A stretch of 29,601 bases of DNA from the NCBI GenBank assembly GCA_038214535.1, contig JBBQRS010000060.1:1-29601 (forward strand). The letters are read 5' to 3'. Positions 6,077 through 15,077 of this stretch are shown here, in pieces. The stretch is from JBBQRS01 sp038214535 (GTDB lineage Bacteria > Chloroflexota > Anaerolineae > CG2-30-64-16). Below the pieces are notes generated by a model, which had not been told where the DNA came from, searched no databases, and saw nothing but the letters and a program-made list of their open reading frames with translations. The position numbers were made by a program, and so were the translations under genes. Position 1 is the stretch's first letter. Each line of letters opens with the position of its first letter.

Positions 6077-7648
6077 GTGATTCGCAAATTTGCTAAACGG
6101 TTAGGTATCCCACTCGTGGCATTTCTCCTGCTGGCAACCCTGGCAGGTACGGTATTCGCCCAGGATGGCGACCCGATGGCCGACATGCAAACCTCCATCA
6201 ACATCATGTGGATGTTGATCGCCGGTTTCCTGGTCTTCTTCATGCAGGCCGGCTTTGCACTCGTTGAAACCGGATTCACGCGGGCCAAGAACGTGGCCCA
6301 CACCATGATGATGAATATCATGGTCTTCTGCATCGGCGCCATCGGGTTCTTCCTCACCGGCTTCGCGCTGGAGTTCGGTGGGGTGAACTTCACCTTCCCG
6401 GCGACCGCCCACGCCGGGGAATGGGCCTTCGGGCCGACCTCCCTCGGCGCATGGGGCGATGTCCTTAACACCTGGCTGATCCGCTTCGGCCAGCACGGCA
6501 TCCTCGGCGGCTCCGGGTTCGCGCTGATGGGCATCGGCACGACCAGCGGCGTCCTCGCCTTCTTCCTCTTCCAGATGGTCTTCATGGACACCGCCGCGAC
6601 CATCCCAACCGGCTCGATGGCCGAACGGCTCAAGTTCGTGGGCTTCTGCCTTATGGGCCTATGGGTCAGCATGTTCATCTACCCCGTCATCGGCGCGTGG
6701 GTGTGGGGCGGTGGCTGGTTGGCAAACCTGGGGCGCAGCAGCGGCCTGGGCAACGGCGTGGTAGACTTCGCCGGCTCCGGCGTCGTCCACATGGTGGGCG
6801 GCTCGCTGGCCCTCGTCGGCGCCATTGTGATTGGCCCGCGCATCGGCAGGTTCAACAAGAACGGCTCGGCCAACGCGATGCCGGGTCACAACATCCCGAT
6901 GGGCATCCTCGGTACGATCATCCTCTTCTTCGGCTGGTTCGGCTTCAATCCGGGGTCGTCGCTCTCCTTCGTCGGCGGCGGGCGTGACCTGGCCATCATC
7001 GCCGCGATTAACACCCTGCTGGCGGGCGCAGCGGGCGGCATTTCGGCCATGCTCTACGTGTGGGTCCTCGGCCCGACCAAAAAACCGGACCCCGGCCTTT
7101 CGGTGAACGGCGTACTGGCCGGCCTGGTCGCCATTACTGCGCCCTGCGCCTTCGTCGGCACGGGGTCGGCCATCATCATCGGCCTGGTTGCCGGCGTCAT
7201 CGTCTGCCTGGCGACCTTCGCCCTCGAACGCTGGCACATTGACGACCCCGTCGGCGCGGCGCCCGTGCATCTCTTCAACGGCGCGTGGGGCCTGATCGCC
7301 CTGGGGCTCTTCGCCAACGGCAACCCCATCACGGCGGGCTGGAACGGCGTAGACAGCGCAGTTACGGGCCTCCTCTACGACGGCGGCTTCTCGCAGTTGT
7401 TCGCACAACTCATTGATGTGGTCGCGATCTTCATCACCGTAGGCGGCCTGTCATGGGTGTTCTTCAAGATACTGAACGCCTTGAACCTACTGCGCTCGGA
7501 GCCTGCGGATGAACTGATGGGCCTGGACATCCCCGAAATGGGCGTCCCCGGCTACACCCAGGTTGACGTCCTGATGGCAGGCGGCCGCCTGTCACAACAG
7601 ATGCCCGCGGTGCGCGCAAGCGCCCCCGCGCCGACCACCGTCAAGTAG
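6077..7648 (+). CDS. amt: Ammonium transporter, Amt/MEP/Rh family
   Basis: 523 aa with a GTG start; AGGGAGG lies eight bases upstream. Residues 1-28 are a signal peptide (ending TVFA before QDGD), as in many Amt precursors. About eleven membrane segments follow. Family signs: FFMQAGFALVETGFTRAKN near the start, DFAGSGVVHMVGG, and HLFNGAWGLIALGLF. The pore twin histidines correspond to His238 and His398 in precursor numbering. It is a trimeric inner-membrane channel taking up ammonium. The C-terminal tail (GLDIPEMGVPGYTQVD) matches the conserved segment that interacts with PII proteins. The PII gene follows after 36 bases, so the two form the standard amt-glnK pair. Confidence 0.96.
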   Translation: MIRKFAKRLGIPLVAFLLLATLAGTVFAQDGDPMADMQTSINIMWMLIAGFLVFFMQAGFALVETGFTRAKNVAHTMMMNIMVFCIGAIGFFLTGFALEFGGVNFTFPATAHAGEWAFGPTSLGAWGDVLNTWLIRFGQHGILGGSGFALMGIGTTSGVLAFFLFQMVFMDTAATIPTGSMAERLKFVGFCLMGLWVSMFIYPVIGAWVWGGGWLANLGRSSGLGNGVVDFAGSGVVHMVGGSLALVGAIVIGPRIGRFNKNGSANAMPGHNIPMGILGTIILFFGWFGFNPGSSLSFVGGGRDLAIIAAINTLLAGAAGGISAMLYVWVLGPTKKPDPGLSVNGVLAGLVAITAPCAFVGTGSAIIIGLVAGVIVCLATFALERWHIDDPVGAAPVHLFNGAWGLIALGLFANGNPITAGWNGVDSAVTGLLYDGGFSQLFAQLIDVVAIFITVGGLSWVFFKILNALNLLRSEPADELMGLDIPEMGVPGYTQVDVLMAGGRLSQQMPAVRASAPAPTTVK

Positions 7649-7684
7649 CGCCTTTCCGGTGACAACTCAAGGAGACGAACAGAC

Positions 7685-8056
7685 ATGACCAAAAAAATCG
7701 AAGCGATCATCCGGGAAGAGGCGCTGGACGCGGTGAAAGATGCGCTCCATGCCATCGGCATCGTCGGGATGAATTTCGTGGAAGTGCGCGGGCATGGCCG
7801 CCAGGGTGGGATCGAACTCTCGTGGCGCGGCACGTCCTATCACATGGATCTCATCCCGAAGATTCAGCTCAACATCGTGTTAAGCGACCACAACGTCGAG
7901 AAAACGATTCAGGCCATCACGCAGGCCGCCCGCACGGGCAAGGAAGGCGACGGCATCATCTTCGTCTATCCGGTGGACGACGTGATCCGCATTCGCACGG
8001 GCGAGCATGGGCGCGACGCCCTGATGTACCCAGACGACATTGACGCCCGCAAGTAA
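7685..8056 (+). CDS. glnK: PII nitrogen regulatory protein (GlnB/GlnK type)
   Basis: 123 aa. AAGGAG lies about ten bases before the ATG. It is a small trimeric signal protein that binds ATP, ADP and 2-oxoglutarate and gates the ammonium channel. The opening MTKKIEAIIREEALDAVKDAL fits, but the second half of the T-loop base is less typical: GHGRQGGIELSWRGTSYHMDLIPK, with Tyr52 at the site uridylylated in proteobacteria. AARTGKEGDGIIFVYPVDDVIRIRTGE is the B/C-loop nucleotide site. Linkage to amt favours the GlnK role. Whether Tyr52 is modified depends on a GlnD elsewhere. Confidence 0.95.
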   Translation: MTKKIEAIIREEALDAVKDALHAIGIVGMNFVEVRGHGRQGGIELSWRGTSYHMDLIPKIQLNIVLSDHNVEKTIQAITQAARTGKEGDGIIFVYPVDDVIRIRTGEHGRDALMYPDDIDARK

Positions 8057-8066
8057 AAAGATACCC

Positions 8067-8137
8067 GGATTGGAGGCTTCAGCCGGTCTATGCGACACCA
8101 CAACGGTATGCGCTAAACCGGCTGAAGCCTCCAATCC
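8067..8137. repeat. 21-bp perfect inverted repeat after glnK
   Basis: GGATTGGAGGCTTCAGCCGGT (8067-8087) and its exact reverse complement (8117-8137) around a 29-base loop. There is no T tract, so it is more likely a mobile hairpin repeat than a terminator, though it may protect the 3' end of the amt-glnK message. Its core GGCTTCAGCCG differs by one base from the MITE core GGCTTTAGCCG. Confidence 0.7.
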
Positions 8138-8170
8138 AGAACCAAATGATTGCCGGCCCGAAAGGAGCGC

Positions 8171-8199
8171 TTGTGCCCCTCCTCTGGGTCGGCTATAAT
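8171..8199 (+). promoter_or_regulatory. Sigma-70-type promoter for the kinase gene
   Basis: TTGTGC, 17 bases, TATAAT. The -10 is perfect, the -35 matches 3 of 6. It lies inside the long open frame from 8146, so transcripts starting near 8206 cannot use that start; this supports translation from 8239. Confidence 0.55.
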
Positions 8200-8238
8200 C
8201 CGGTCATTGGCCCGAGTGGATGGCCGGACGAGGAACAG

Positions 8239-10512
8239 ATGACACACGAAACCCACGAGGAGCCGCTGGGAAGCAACAGCGGCTCCCCCTTATTAGACGC
8301 CCTGGCGCGCCTGAACGAAATCGGCGCAGGCATCAACCGCATCAGCGGCGGCGACACGGCGCACCTGGCGGGCGTCCTCTCCCTGATCGTCGAGAGCGCC
8401 GTTAAGATCGCGCCGGGATCCAGCGCCGTCCTCTATACCTACGACCCGCGTCGCGGGAGCTTCGACCTGCTCTCGCGCGTCTCCGCAGGCGAAAGCCCGT
8501 GGGAGCCCCCCCCTGACATCACGACCCTCCCCGATGACGCGCCCCGCCCGGAAGGTCTGGGCGCGCGCGCCGTGCGTGAACTACGCCCCGTCCTCTCTTA
8601 CGAAGCGCCGGATCTGGACGTCCATCCGGTCAAGGCGCTGCAAGGCGTTAAAACCGTCGCCTGCCTTCCGCTCGTCGTGGCCGACCGCCCCGAAGGCGCA
8701 CTGTATGTCTACCTGCACGAAGACCGCCCCTTCGCAGAGATCGAACTGCTGCTCCTCAACAACCTCGTCAACCAGGCCGCCATGGCGATCTATCACGCCA
8801 GCCAGGTCGCGCGCATCCAACGCGACCTGAGCCGCAAACAGGATGAACTCAGCCTGTTGCATCACGCGGGCCTGTTGATTTCGTCGCGCACCCGGCTGGA
8901 AGAGACGCTGGAGGCAATCCTGCAAATGGCGCTGGAGGTCACCAACGCGCACTACGGCATCTTCCGCCTCGTGGACCGCGCCGGCGAACACCTGCTCACG
9001 GGCGCGGTCGCCGGCGAGCGACTGGGCAGCCCTGCCATCGAGGCCCTGCCCATCAACACCACCAGCGTGATGGGCTGGGTCGCCAAGACCCGCCGGCCCC
9101 TCAATATCCCGGATGTCGCCCAGCCGCCCTGGTCGCGCATTTACTATCCTTTGGATCACGTGCTGGATATGCGCTCCGAGTTGACGGTGCCGCTGATCGG
9201 CGCGGGCGGGCGGCTGGAGGGCGTGCTCAACCTCGAAAGCCCCGAAATCGCCGCCTTTTCCGAGGCTGACAGCCACCTGCTTCAATCGCTGGCGTCGCAG
9301 GCGGTGATTGCGATTCAGGAAGTGCGGCTGCTCGACGCGCTGCGCGACACTGCCGAACGGCTGCTCACCCGCCCCACCGGCGACGTGCTCCAGCACCTCA
9401 CGTCACTGGCCTGCGACCTGCTGAACATTGACGGCAGCGGCATCTGGACGCTGGACGGCGAGACGCTGACGCTTCGCGCGGCCACTTCAACCGATGCGTC
9501 GAATACCCTGCCCAAACTCCCGGAGGAAATGATCCGGCGCGCCGTCCTTACCGGCTCGCCGCTAACCTACGAACGTAACCCATCGGGCGTCAAAGGCTGG
9601 AAACGCGGTCTCGTCACGCCCGTCCTCTCCGCGCTCGATCAAAAACCGGTCGGTGCGCTCGCGGTCTATTCAGACGATGAACACGCCGAGTCGGACCCGG
9701 CCGAATGGGATAAGAAGGTCATGAGCATTCTGGCGCACTATGCGGCGCTGGCGCTGGAGAATGAGACCCATCAACGCGTGCTGCGCGACGCGGAAGAGGC
9801 CCGCGCCGTGGCCGAAACCTTCGCGGCCATGGGCGATGTGGCGGCGAACCTGCTCCATCACCTCAACAACAAGGTCGGCACGATCCCCGTGCGGATCGAG
9901 GGCATCCAGGACAAATGCGCGCCCCTGCTGGAGGATAATCCCTATCTGGCGGCGAACCTGGTCGAAATCGAACGCGCCGCGCTGGATGCCATGTCCACCG
10001 TGCGCGAGCGCCTTTCGCTGCTCCGACCTATTGACATCGCCCCCACCGCCGTGCGGCTTTGCGTCGAAGACGCCCTCTCGCAGGCCAACTTGCCGGGTAG
10101 CGTCGCCGTTCACATCGCGGGCCTGGATGACCTGCCGTCGGTGATGGCCGGGCGCGAAGGGTTGACGCTGGCGCTGGTGAACCTCCTCGAGAATGCGCGC
10201 GAAGCGATGGGCGGCCAGGGCAATCTTACGATTGCAGGCGAAGTGGCGCGCGCGCGCGTCGAGCTCTCCATCCGCGACGACGGCCCCGGCATTCCGCCCG
10301 ACCTGGGTTCAAGCATCTTCGATTTCAACGTCTCGGGTAGTCACGCCGCGCAAAGCGGTCGCGCAAAGCGGTCGCCCTCGCGATTGGGGTTCGGTTTGTG
10401 GTGGGTCAAGACCCTGATGACGCGTCTGGGGGGCAGCATCACGGTCGAGAGCGACGGCGAGCACGGAACGACCTTCCGGCTGCACATCCCGATTGCGGGG
10501 GGCAAACCATGA
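8239..10512 (+). CDS. Soluble sensor histidine kinase with three GAF domains
   Basis: 757 aa from the ATG at 8239 (AGGA close upstream; promoter at 8171-8199 excludes the longer frame). No membrane segment, so it senses a cytoplasmic signal. Three GAF-like regions: about 25-190, 210-365 (ITNAHYGIFRLVD-like, ending GVLNLESPEIAAF) and 375-525. A coiled linker leads to the kinase. The H-box is LLHHLNNKVG with His540 as probable phosphoacceptor (aligned to HEINN). ATPase motifs: NLLENAREAMGG (N), IRDDGPGIPP (G1), RLGFGLWWVKTLMTRLGG (G2). A short arginine/serine insert (AAQSGRAKRSPSR) lies just before G2. Its stop overlaps the regulator start by ATGA, so they form a cognate pair. The ligand is unknown. 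Confidence 0.88.
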   Translation: MTHETHEEPLGSNSGSPLLDALARLNEIGAGINRISGGDTAHLAGVLSLIVESAVKIAPGSSAVLYTYDPRRGSFDLLSRVSAGESPWEPPPDITTLPDDAPRPEGLGARAVRELRPVLSYEAPDLDVHPVKALQGVKTVACLPLVVADRPEGALYVYLHEDRPFAEIELLLLNNLVNQAAMAIYHASQVARIQRDLSRKQDELSLLHHAGLLISSRTRLEETLEAILQMALEVTNAHYGIFRLVDRAGEHLLTGAVAGERLGSPAIEALPINTTSVMGWVAKTRRPLNIPDVAQPPWSRIYYPLDHVLDMRSELTVPLIGAGGRLEGVLNLESPEIAAFSEADSHLLQSLASQAVIAIQEVRLLDALRDTAERLLTRPTGDVLQHLTSLACDLLNIDGSGIWTLDGETLTLRAATSTDASNTLPKLPEEMIRRAVLTGSPLTYERNPSGVKGWKRGLVTPVLSALDQKPVGALAVYSDDEHAESDPAEWDKKVMSILAHYAALALENETHQRVLRDAEEARAVAETFAAMGDVAANLLHHLNNKVGTIPVRIEGIQDKCAPLLEDNPYLAANLVEIERAALDAMSTVRERLSLLRPIDIAPTAVRLCVEDALSQANLPGSVAVHIAGLDDLPSVMAGREGLTLALVNLLENAREAMGGQGNLTIAGEVARARVELSIRDDGPGIPPDLGSSIFDFNVSGSHAAQSGRAKRSPSRLGFGLWWVKTLMTRLGGSITVESDGEHGTTFRLHIPIAGGKP

Positions 10513-11567
10513 TGCCCGAACCAATGCGCACGCTGATAGTCGAAGACACGGACGCCTGGCAAGAGATCCTGACCGAGATTCTGTCGGACATGGGCCTGGC
10601 CGTAGACGTGGCCTCGAATCTCGATGCGGCGGTGGCCCTGCTCAAGGATCACCAGCACCGCGTCGCCGTGGTAGACCTGGCGCTGGCCGACGACGGGCAA
10701 AACCGCGACGGCCTCGAAGTGTTGACCACCGTTGGGCAGTTGGATCCCGGCTGCGTCACCGTGCTGCTTACCGGCTTCGCCACCGTAGAGTTAGCAGTCA
10801 GCGCCCTCACCGAGTACGGGGCATTCACCTGTCTCCGCAAGGAAGCCTTTCGCCGTTCCGAATTTCGCGAGGTCATCCATCGCGCACTGGCCCTCGCGCC
10901 TGCGCCTGTCGCAAGTCACGGTGTGGCCATATCAGCCCCGCCAACCACCCCGGAACCGTCGCGCCCTGTCCAACGTGGCGACGTTCTTCTGGTCGAAGAC
11001 GACGCCGGTTGGCGCAGCCTCGTCGCCGAGATCCTGGAGGATGCGGGGTTTGGCGTGCGCGCCTGTCTCAGCTACGGCGAGGCGCTGGGCTATCTGCGCC
11101 GCGATCAATTCGCGGTCGCCGTCGTAGACCTGTCGCTCGCCAGTTCCACCGCCCCGCGTGACAACCGCGACGGGTATGAAATCTTGCGCGGCGCGCTGGC
11201 CTCCGCCCTCCCCGCCATCGTCATCAGCGGGCTGGCCAGCCGCGAAGAGGTCGAGCGCGCCTACGCCGAGTTCGGCATTCACGCCTACGTCGAGAAGCAA
11301 AGCTTCGACCGGGTCGCCTTCGCCGGCCTGATCATCGAGGCGGCGGAAACGGGTGGTGCAGGCTTTGGCGAGATCGGCAGCCTGACCCCGCGCGAGCGCG
11401 AGGTGCTGGCCCTCGTCGTGCGCGGCCTCACCAACAAGGGCGTCGCCCACGCCCTCTTCATCTCCGAGAACACCGTCAAGCGCTATCTCAAATCCATCTT
11501 CGAGAAGCTGGACGTGGACAGCCGCGCCGCCGCCACCGCCAAGGCGGTGAGCAGCGGCCTCAGATAA
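10509..11567 (+). CDS. Response regulator with two receiver domains and LuxR helix-turn-helix
   Basis: 352 aa; the ATG overlaps the kinase stop by four bases (a second ATG follows directly). Receiver 1 (about 7-125): LIVEDTDAW, phosphoacceptor Asp56 in VVDLALAD, LLTGF, and RKEAF. Receiver 2 (about 158-275): LLVEDDAGW, Asp207 in VVDLSLA, VISGLA, VEKQSF. Both keep the Asp, Thr/Ser and Lys of active receivers. A LuxR-type HTH closes the protein (about 290-345): LTPREREVLALVVRGLTNKGVA, ENTVKRYLKSIFEKL. Two receivers before one output domain is uncommon in the NarL/FixJ class and suggests integration of two phosphate inputs. Targets are unknown. Confidence 0.88.
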   Translation: MMPEPMRTLIVEDTDAWQEILTEILSDMGLAVDVASNLDAAVALLKDHQHRVAVVDLALADDGQNRDGLEVLTTVGQLDPGCVTVLLTGFATVELAVSALTEYGAFTCLRKEAFRRSEFREVIHRALALAPAPVASHGVAISAPPTTPEPSRPVQRGDVLLVEDDAGWRSLVAEILEDAGFGVRACLSYGEALGYLRRDQFAVAVVDLSLASSTAPRDNRDGYEILRGALASALPAIVISGLASREEVERAYAEFGIHAYVEKQSFDRVAFAGLIIEAAETGGAGFGEIGSLTPREREVLALVVRGLTNKGVAHALFISENTVKRYLKSIFEKLDVDSRAAATAKAVSSGLR

Positions 11568-11614
11568 CCGTCGCAAAGCAGCCCAAAGCGCAACCATTAA
11601 GGCCTCAGACAGGG

Positions 11615-11643
11615 TTGTCCGTTTCCCCGGTTGGTGCTATCCT
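11615..11643 (+). promoter_or_regulatory. Candidate promoter for ku-ligD
   Basis: TTGTCC, 17 bases, TATCCT: four of six matches in each box. It lies 44 bases before the ku start in the gap after the response regulator. Confidence 0.45.
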
Positions 11644-11686
11644 ATCGGCAGGATCAGCCAGCCCGTGAAGTGAACAGGAGGATATC

Positions 11687-12460
11687 ATGCGACCTATCTG
11701 GAGCGGCGCGATCACCTTCGGTTTGATCTACATCCCCGTGAAACTCTACTCCGCCAGCGAAGACCGGGAACTGGATTTCGATCTCCTGCGCAAAGACGAC
11801 CTCTGCCCGATCCGCTATGCGCGTGTCTGCGCGCGCACCGGCGAAGAAGTGCCCTGGGAAGATATCGTCAAGGGCTATCAGATTCGCAAGGGCGAGTACG
11901 TCGTCGTGACCGACGACGACTTCAAGCGCGCCTCGCCGAAGAAGACAAAGACCATCGAGATCACTTCGTTTGCCGATGCATCTGAGATAGACCCCAAGCT
12001 GATCGAGAAACCCTACTACCTGGAGCCGGTAGAAGGCGCAGCCCCGGCCTACGCCCTGCTGCGCGAGGCCATGCGCGCGAAGGGCAAGGTCGGCGTCGCG
12101 AGCTACGTCCTCCGCAACCGTGAGCGCATGGCAACCATCCAGCCTGACGGCGACATGCTGGTGTTGAACCAGCTCCGCTTCGCCTCCGAACTGCGCGAAC
12201 CCACCGACCTCGAACTGCCGCCGACCGACGCCGTGAAGCCGCGCGAGCTGGAGATGGCGACCAAACTGGTGGACCAGCTCACCGAGCCGTTCGACGCGGC
12301 CAAATACACCGACGCCTACACCGAACAGCTTCTCGAGTTCATCAAGGAGAAAGCCGCGGGCCACGTGCCGGAAGCCGCGCCGGAAGAAGAGCCCGTGCCC
12401 GCAGATGTGACGGACCTCTTCGCCAAACTGCGAGAGAGCCTGACCCAGACGCAGAAATAA
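11687..12460 (+). CDS. ku: Ku, DNA end-binding protein of non-homologous end joining
   Basis: 257 aa, usual for bacterial Ku. AGGAGG lies seven bases before the ATG. The opening RPIWSGAITFGLIYIPVKLY is the family hallmark; also VCARTGEEVPWEDIVKGYQI, IEITSFADASEIDPKLIEKPYYLEP, and KVGVASYVLRNRERMATIQP in the ring-forming core. The C-terminal part (about 225-257) is acidic and proline-bearing, then ends RESLTQTQK, without a long lysine-rich DNA-binding tail. A homodimer would thread onto DNA ends and recruit LigD, encoded two bases downstream. Confidence 0.96.
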   Translation: MRPIWSGAITFGLIYIPVKLYSASEDRELDFDLLRKDDLCPIRYARVCARTGEEVPWEDIVKGYQIRKGEYVVVTDDDFKRASPKKTKTIEITSFADASEIDPKLIEKPYYLEPVEGAAPAYALLREAMRAKGKVGVASYVLRNRERMATIQPDGDMLVLNQLRFASELREPTDLELPPTDAVKPRELEMATKLVDQLTEPFDAAKYTDAYTEQLLEFIKEKAAGHVPEAAPEEEPVPADVTDLFAKLRESLTQTQK

Positions 12461-12462
12461 CC

Positions 12463-15060
12463 ATGAGCCTCGAACTGTACCGTCAGAAGCGCGATTTTGA
12501 CCGTACGCCCGAGCCGCCGCCGGACGAACCCGAAGCCGGACCCGCCGGCGGCGGCCCGCTGCGCTTTTTCGTCCAAAAGCACGACGCCTCACGCCTCCAT
12601 TACGATTTCCGCCTCGAACTGGATGGTGTGCTCAAAAGCTGGGCCGTCCCCAAAGGCCCCTCGCTCAACCCCGCCGACAAGCGCCTCGCCGTGATGGTCG
12701 AGGATCACCCGCTGGACTATGGCAACTTCGAGGGGATCATCCCGGCGAACAACTACGGCGCGGGCACGGTGATGTTGTGGGATGAGGGTACATATCACGC
12801 GCCGGACACCCTCACGCGCGCAGAGAGTGAGGCGACACTGCGCGAAGGTCTCGCCAGGGGCCGGCTCAAGTTCGCACTACAAGGCGAAAAGCTGAAGGGT
12901 GAGTATTCCCTGTCGCGCATGAAAGGCGAAGACAACAAGAACTGGCTCCTCATCAAGAAGCGGGATGCGTTCGCCACGGGTCAGGACGTCACCCTGTGGG
13001 ATCGCTCGGTGAAGAGCGGGCGCACCCTGGCGCAGATCGCGGGTTCCGATCCGCCGGTGTGGACGGGCGCGGGCATCAGCAACCCGCCGTCCGCCGCCGA
13101 TCCACCTGCAACAAACGTGGTCGCCCCGGTCAACGCCGATCTTGACGCGCTGCCCATTGTCGAGATGCCCCACAACGTCCAGCCGATGCTGGCGGGCCTG
13201 GCTGACGCGCCGTTCGACCGGCCCGGCTGGCTCTTCGAGATCAAATGGGACGGCTATCGCGCGATTGCCGAAGTGCAGGACGGGGAGGGGCCGCAAGTGC
13301 GCCTCTACTCGCGCAACGACCTGGACTTCACGGCGCGCTACCCGGAGGTGGTGGCCGACCTGGGGCAACTCGGCATCGAAGCCGTGCTCGACGGCGAGGT
13401 CGTCGTCCTCGACGCGCAGGGCCGCCCCCAGTTCCGCCTGCTGCAATACTATCTACAAGACCCGCAGGCCGGCGTCCTGGTCTACTTCGTCTTCGATATC
13501 CTCTACCTGGCCGGCCATGACCTGACGCACCTACCCTTGCACCGGCGCAAGGCGCTGCTCGCGCAGATCGTCCCCGCGCTGCCACACGTCCGGCTGAGCG
13601 ACCACATTGAAGGCCAGGGCGTCGCGATGTTCGACGCGGCGCGCAAGAACGGGTTAGAGGGCATCATTGCAAAAGACGGCGGCTCCATCTATCAGCCAGG
13701 CAAGCGCACGGCGGGCTGGCTGAAAATCAAGACGGCCACGCGGCAGGAGGCGGTGATCGCGGGTTACACGGAGCCGCCCGAAGGCCGCACGGAGTTGGGC
13801 GCGCTGATCCTCGGCCTGTACGAGGGCGACGCATTCATCTACATCGGGCATTCGGGAACGGGCTTCGACGCCGCCGAGCTGGCGCGCCTGTGCCGCCGGA
13901 TGCAACCCCTCATCACCGAGGAATCGCCCTTCGCAACGACCCCGCCCACCAACGCCCCACCCGTCTGGGTGCGCCCGGAACTGGTCTGTGAGATCAAGTT
14001 CGCGGGCTGGACCAGCGACGGGTTGATGCGCCAGGCCGTCTACATGGGGCTGCGCGACGACGTGGACCCGCGCACCGTGGTGCGCGAGACACCCGCGCCG
14101 CCCGCGCGCAAGAGTTTCATCCCGCGCTATCAGCCGCAGCGCGAGGAGGTGGACGAGATGGAAATTGACGGACAGCAGGTTGAAGTCACCCATCCGAGCC
14201 GCGTCCTGTGGCCCGAAGACGGCCTCACCAAGCAGGATATGGTCGCGTATTACCGCGCCGTCGCCCCCACCATCCTGCCCTATCTCAAAGACCGCCCGCT
14301 CTCCGTCCGGCGCTTCCCCGATGGCATCCGGGGCGAGGGCTTCTATCAGAAAGACTTCCGCAAGCAGTCGCCGCCGTGGATAGAGGTGCGCGACCTGAAC
14401 CTCCCCGACATCGAGCAGGATTCCGCGCTGCTCTGCCAGGACGAAGCAACCCTCGTCTATCTCGCCAACCTCGGCGCGATCGAGCTGCACCCCTGGCATT
14501 CGCGCATGGGTAGCCTTGACCGCCCCGATTACGTCGTCCTCGACCTCGACCCGCTGGAAGTCCCGTTCGGCACGGTCATCAAAGTCGCTCGAACCGCGCA
14601 CGACGTGCTGGACGCGGCAAAGATTCCCGCCTATCCCAAGACGTCGGGCGGCGACGGGTTACACATCTTCGTGCCGCTGGGCGCGCAATACTCCTACGAC
14701 CAGGCCACCGAGTTCATCACCATCGTCGCGCACCTCATCAACGAGCGCCTGCCCGACCTCACCAGCCTGGAGCGCAGCCCGGAGAAGCGCTGCGGCAAGG
14801 TCTATCTGGATTGCCTGCAAAACAGCCTGAGCAAAAGCGTGATCGCGGCCTATTCCCTGCGCGCCCGCCGCCATGCTCCCGCCGCCGCGCCGCTCCTCTG
14901 GCCCGAAGTGCGCCCCGGCCTGACCCCGCTCACCTTCACCCTGGGCTCGCTGCCGAAGCGCATCGCCGACGTGGGCGACGTCTGGGGACCCGTCCTCGGC
15001 CCCGGCATTGACATGGCCGCCGCGCTAGAACGGCTGGAAGCCCTTGCGCGCGGCAAATAA
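12463..15060 (+). CDS. ligD: LigD: 3'-phosphoesterase, ATP-dependent ligase and polymerase fused
   Basis: 865 aa, domain order PE-LIG-POL as in Pseudomonas LigD (mycobacteria use POL-PE-LIG). PE (about 30-185): QKHDASRLHYDFRLELDG gives His40, His46, Asp48, Arg50; EDHPLDYGNFEG gives His82 and Tyr86, each offset by two from the known Pseudomonas residues. LIG (about 220-540): FEIKWDGYRA with adenylation Lys261, VLDGEVVVLD, EGIIAKDGGS, and GWLKIK. POL (about 560-860): VLWPEDGLTKQDMVAYY and VVLDLDPLEV with metal-binding Asp694 and Asp696. All three active sites look intact. Residues 185-220 are a linker. It starts two bases after the ku stop, so the genes are one operon. The product trims, fills and seals broken ends held by Ku. 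Confidence 0.96.
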   Translation: MSLELYRQKRDFDRTPEPPPDEPEAGPAGGGPLRFFVQKHDASRLHYDFRLELDGVLKSWAVPKGPSLNPADKRLAVMVEDHPLDYGNFEGIIPANNYGAGTVMLWDEGTYHAPDTLTRAESEATLREGLARGRLKFALQGEKLKGEYSLSRMKGEDNKNWLLIKKRDAFATGQDVTLWDRSVKSGRTLAQIAGSDPPVWTGAGISNPPSAADPPATNVVAPVNADLDALPIVEMPHNVQPMLAGLADAPFDRPGWLFEIKWDGYRAIAEVQDGEGPQVRLYSRNDLDFTARYPEVVADLGQLGIEAVLDGEVVVLDAQGRPQFRLLQYYLQDPQAGVLVYFVFDILYLAGHDLTHLPLHRRKALLAQIVPALPHVRLSDHIEGQGVAMFDAARKNGLEGIIAKDGGSIYQPGKRTAGWLKIKTATRQEAVIAGYTEPPEGRTELGALILGLYEGDAFIYIGHSGTGFDAAELARLCRRMQPLITEESPFATTPPTNAPPVWVRPELVCEIKFAGWTSDGLMRQAVYMGLRDDVDPRTVVRETPAPPARKSFIPRYQPQREEVDEMEIDGQQVEVTHPSRVLWPEDGLTKQDMVAYYRAVAPTILPYLKDRPLSVRRFPDGIRGEGFYQKDFRKQSPPWIEVRDLNLPDIEQDSALLCQDEATLVYLANLGAIELHPWHSRMGSLDRPDYVVLDLDPLEVPFGTVIKVARTAHDVLDAAKIPAYPKTSGGDGLHIFVPLGAQYSYDQATEFITIVAHLINERLPDLTSLERSPEKRCGKVYLDCLQNSLSKSVIAAYSLRARRHAPAAAPLLWPEVRPGLTPLTFTLGSLPKRIADVGDVWGPVLGPGIDMAAALERLEALARGK

Positions 15061-15077
15061 TCTCAGGGAGATTGAAG

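Noticed and set aside
8146..8238. Longer start for the GAF kinase
   Set aside because: A TATAAT promoter lies inside the extension and the extra residues show no domain; the start at 8239 fits better.
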